Source of the DNA: Psychrosphaera algicola
GTDB lineage: Bacteria; Pseudomonadota; Gammaproteobacteria; Enterobacterales; Alteromonadaceae
Assembly (NCBI RefSeq): GCF_028401425.1
Contig: NZ_JAQOMS010000002.1
Span: forward strand, 1,116,001 to 1,180,000
Length of the DNA: 64,000 nt
Reading direction: 5' to 3'
The position numbers and the translations under genes are program-made. The notes beneath the pieces were generated by a model that saw only the letters and a list, made by a program, of their open reading frames with translations, did no database searches and had not been told where the DNA came from. Within the stretch, counting starts at the first letter, position 1. Each line of letters opens with the position of its first letter. Positions 63,120 to 64,000 of this stretch are shown here, one piece after another.

Positions 63120-63895
63120 TTATAATAGTATTTCATCTTCACGAAGGGTTAGCACTTCATAACCAGTTTGTGTAACTAAAATCGTATGCTCCCACTGAGC
63201 AGAAAGTTTTTTATCACGCGTGACTACTGTCCAACCGTCTTTTTTAGTTTTTATTTTCTTTGAACCTTGATTGATCATTGGCTCTATAGTGAAAGTCATT
63301 CCTGCTTCTAAAACAAAACCTGAATGAGGTTTGCCATAATGGAGAACTTGCGGCTCTTCGTGCATCTCTTTACCAATGCCATGGCCGCAATATTCTCTTA
63401 CAATACTGTAACCCGCAGATTCTGCATGCTTTTGAATGGCATGACCAATATCACCCAGCGTAGCTTTAGGTTTTACGACCTTAATACCTTCCCACATTGC
63501 TTCGTAAGTGGTTTTAACTAATCGTTTCGCTTCAGCGCTTGTTGCACTGAAAGTATACATTTTGCTTGAATCGCTGATATAACCATTTTTTCTAAGGTGA
63601 TATCAATATTTAAAATATCTTTGGCTTTTAAAATATGCCTATCATTAGGTACGCCATGGCATACCACATCATTTAACGAAGAGTTGAGTGAATACTGATA
63701 ACCATATTGCCCTTTACTTGCAGGCCGGGCCTTTAATTCATTAACAATGTAACTTTCAACTTTGGAGTCAATATCTAACGTTGTTATACCTTCACAAATA
63801 AAGTCGTCGAGCATTGCAAATACTTTAGATAGAAGCCTACCAGACTCTCTCATAAAGTTAATTTCAGTTTCCGTTTTTATCACTGTTTTATTCAT
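63120..63895 (-). CDS. Second methionine aminopeptidase, type I (one frameshift)
   Basis: About 258 residues. Metal ligands lie in LNIDITLEKNGYISDSSKMY (repaired), YCGHGIGKEMHEEPQ, IEPMIN and AQWEHTILV. It is clearly related to the housekeeping map at 49615 but divergent through most of its length. The frame breaks near 63585; a seventh A restores LEKNGYISDS. I prefer the ATG at 63895, behind AAGGG, to the upstream in-frame start, because it gives the family N-terminus. Its start overlaps the end of a ParD-like gene, a pairing seen in other marine gammaproteobacteria. Confidence 0.9.
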
Positions 63896-64000
63896 GCAAT
63901 AACCCTTCAATAGCAAGGTTTTCTTTAAGCAATTGACTTTTAATGATTTCATGAAAGGTAAGTGTTGGATTTAGCTCTGCAAGCATACCCATTTTTATCC
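63888..64000 (-). CDS. ParD-like family protein, C-terminal part
   Basis: Only the last 37 residues are inside the window. The open frame runs from the right edge (reading IKMGMLAELNPTLTFHEII) to a TAA at 63888-63890. The phrase matches the RIGMLAEMxPxLSYDEI region of ParD-like proteins (an antitoxin-like family). The last codons overlap the start of the second methionine aminopeptidase gene by eight bases, which implies translational coupling. No toxin gene is visible. Confidence 0.6.
   Translation of the reverse strand, partial: IKMGMLAELNPTLTFHEIIKSQLLKENLAIEGLLHE

Noticed and set aside
1..64000. CRISPR arrays, insertion sequences, prophage genes, integrases or tRNA genes
   Set aside because: I saw no regularly spaced repeats, transposase or integrase motifs, or cloverleaf with a TTC-arm consensus in the window.

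Overview
This window looks like chromosomal DNA from an AT-rich marine gammaproteobacterium of the Alteromonadales, probably near Colwelliaceae (Colwellia/Thalassotalea). The evidence is the gene order rpsB-tsf-pyrH-frr-uppS-cdsA-dxr-rseP-bamA-skp-lpxD-fabZ-lpxA-lpxB-rnhB-dnaE-accA-tilS, the type of the proteins, and a large Oar-like TonB receptor. The taxonomic placement is inference.

Layout. 1-9600 (minus strand): a TRIC-type channel, a NatAB-like ABC exporter, a secreted alpha/beta hydrolase, a tripartite hybrid histidine kinase and a CNNM/CBS membrane protein. 9900-21200: an RND efflux pair, a YdgJ-like oxidoreductase, a membrane-SRPBCC protein, the 4.5S SRP RNA, a patatin, a Kef-type antiporter and a diguanylate cyclase. 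21300-42225 (minus strand): a GH3 lipoprotein followed by the long housekeeping block for tRNA modification, fatty acid and lipid A synthesis, outer membrane assembly, isoprenoid and phospholipid synthesis, ribosome recycling and UMP kinase. 42420-47566 (plus strand): a cell-envelope island (DUF3015, DUF4105, a CsgG-like lipoprotein, three further lipoproteins) that sits between pyrH and tsf. 47628-53963: tsf and rpsB, divergent from map-glnD-dapD. 54176-61904: a phosphate-scavenging group (alkaline phosphatase, TonB receptor, S1/P1 nuclease) divergent from a PhnD-like binding protein and a two-helix membrane protein with a winged-helix-like cytoplasmic domain. 61905-63119: a 1.2 kb stretch without protein genes that holds two nearly identical tandem small-RNA-like units. 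63120-64000: a second methionine aminopeptidase overlapping the end of a ParD-like gene.

Reading-frame breaks occur about fifty times, in most of the longer genes and including indispensable ones (dnaE, rpsB, tsf, lpxB, bamA, pyrH, uppS, dxr, accA). Almost every break I examined is repaired by restoring one base to a homopolymer; several others fall in a predicted CCWGG site. I therefore treat the broken genes as intact genes carrying sequencing errors and give each one as a single entry covering its full extent.

Most noteworthy for follow-up: the twin small RNAs with an anti-Shine-Dalgarno-like loop (62585-62873), the binding protein plus membrane regulator pair (60043-61904), the lipoprotein island (42420-47566), and the CCWGG-linked error pattern.
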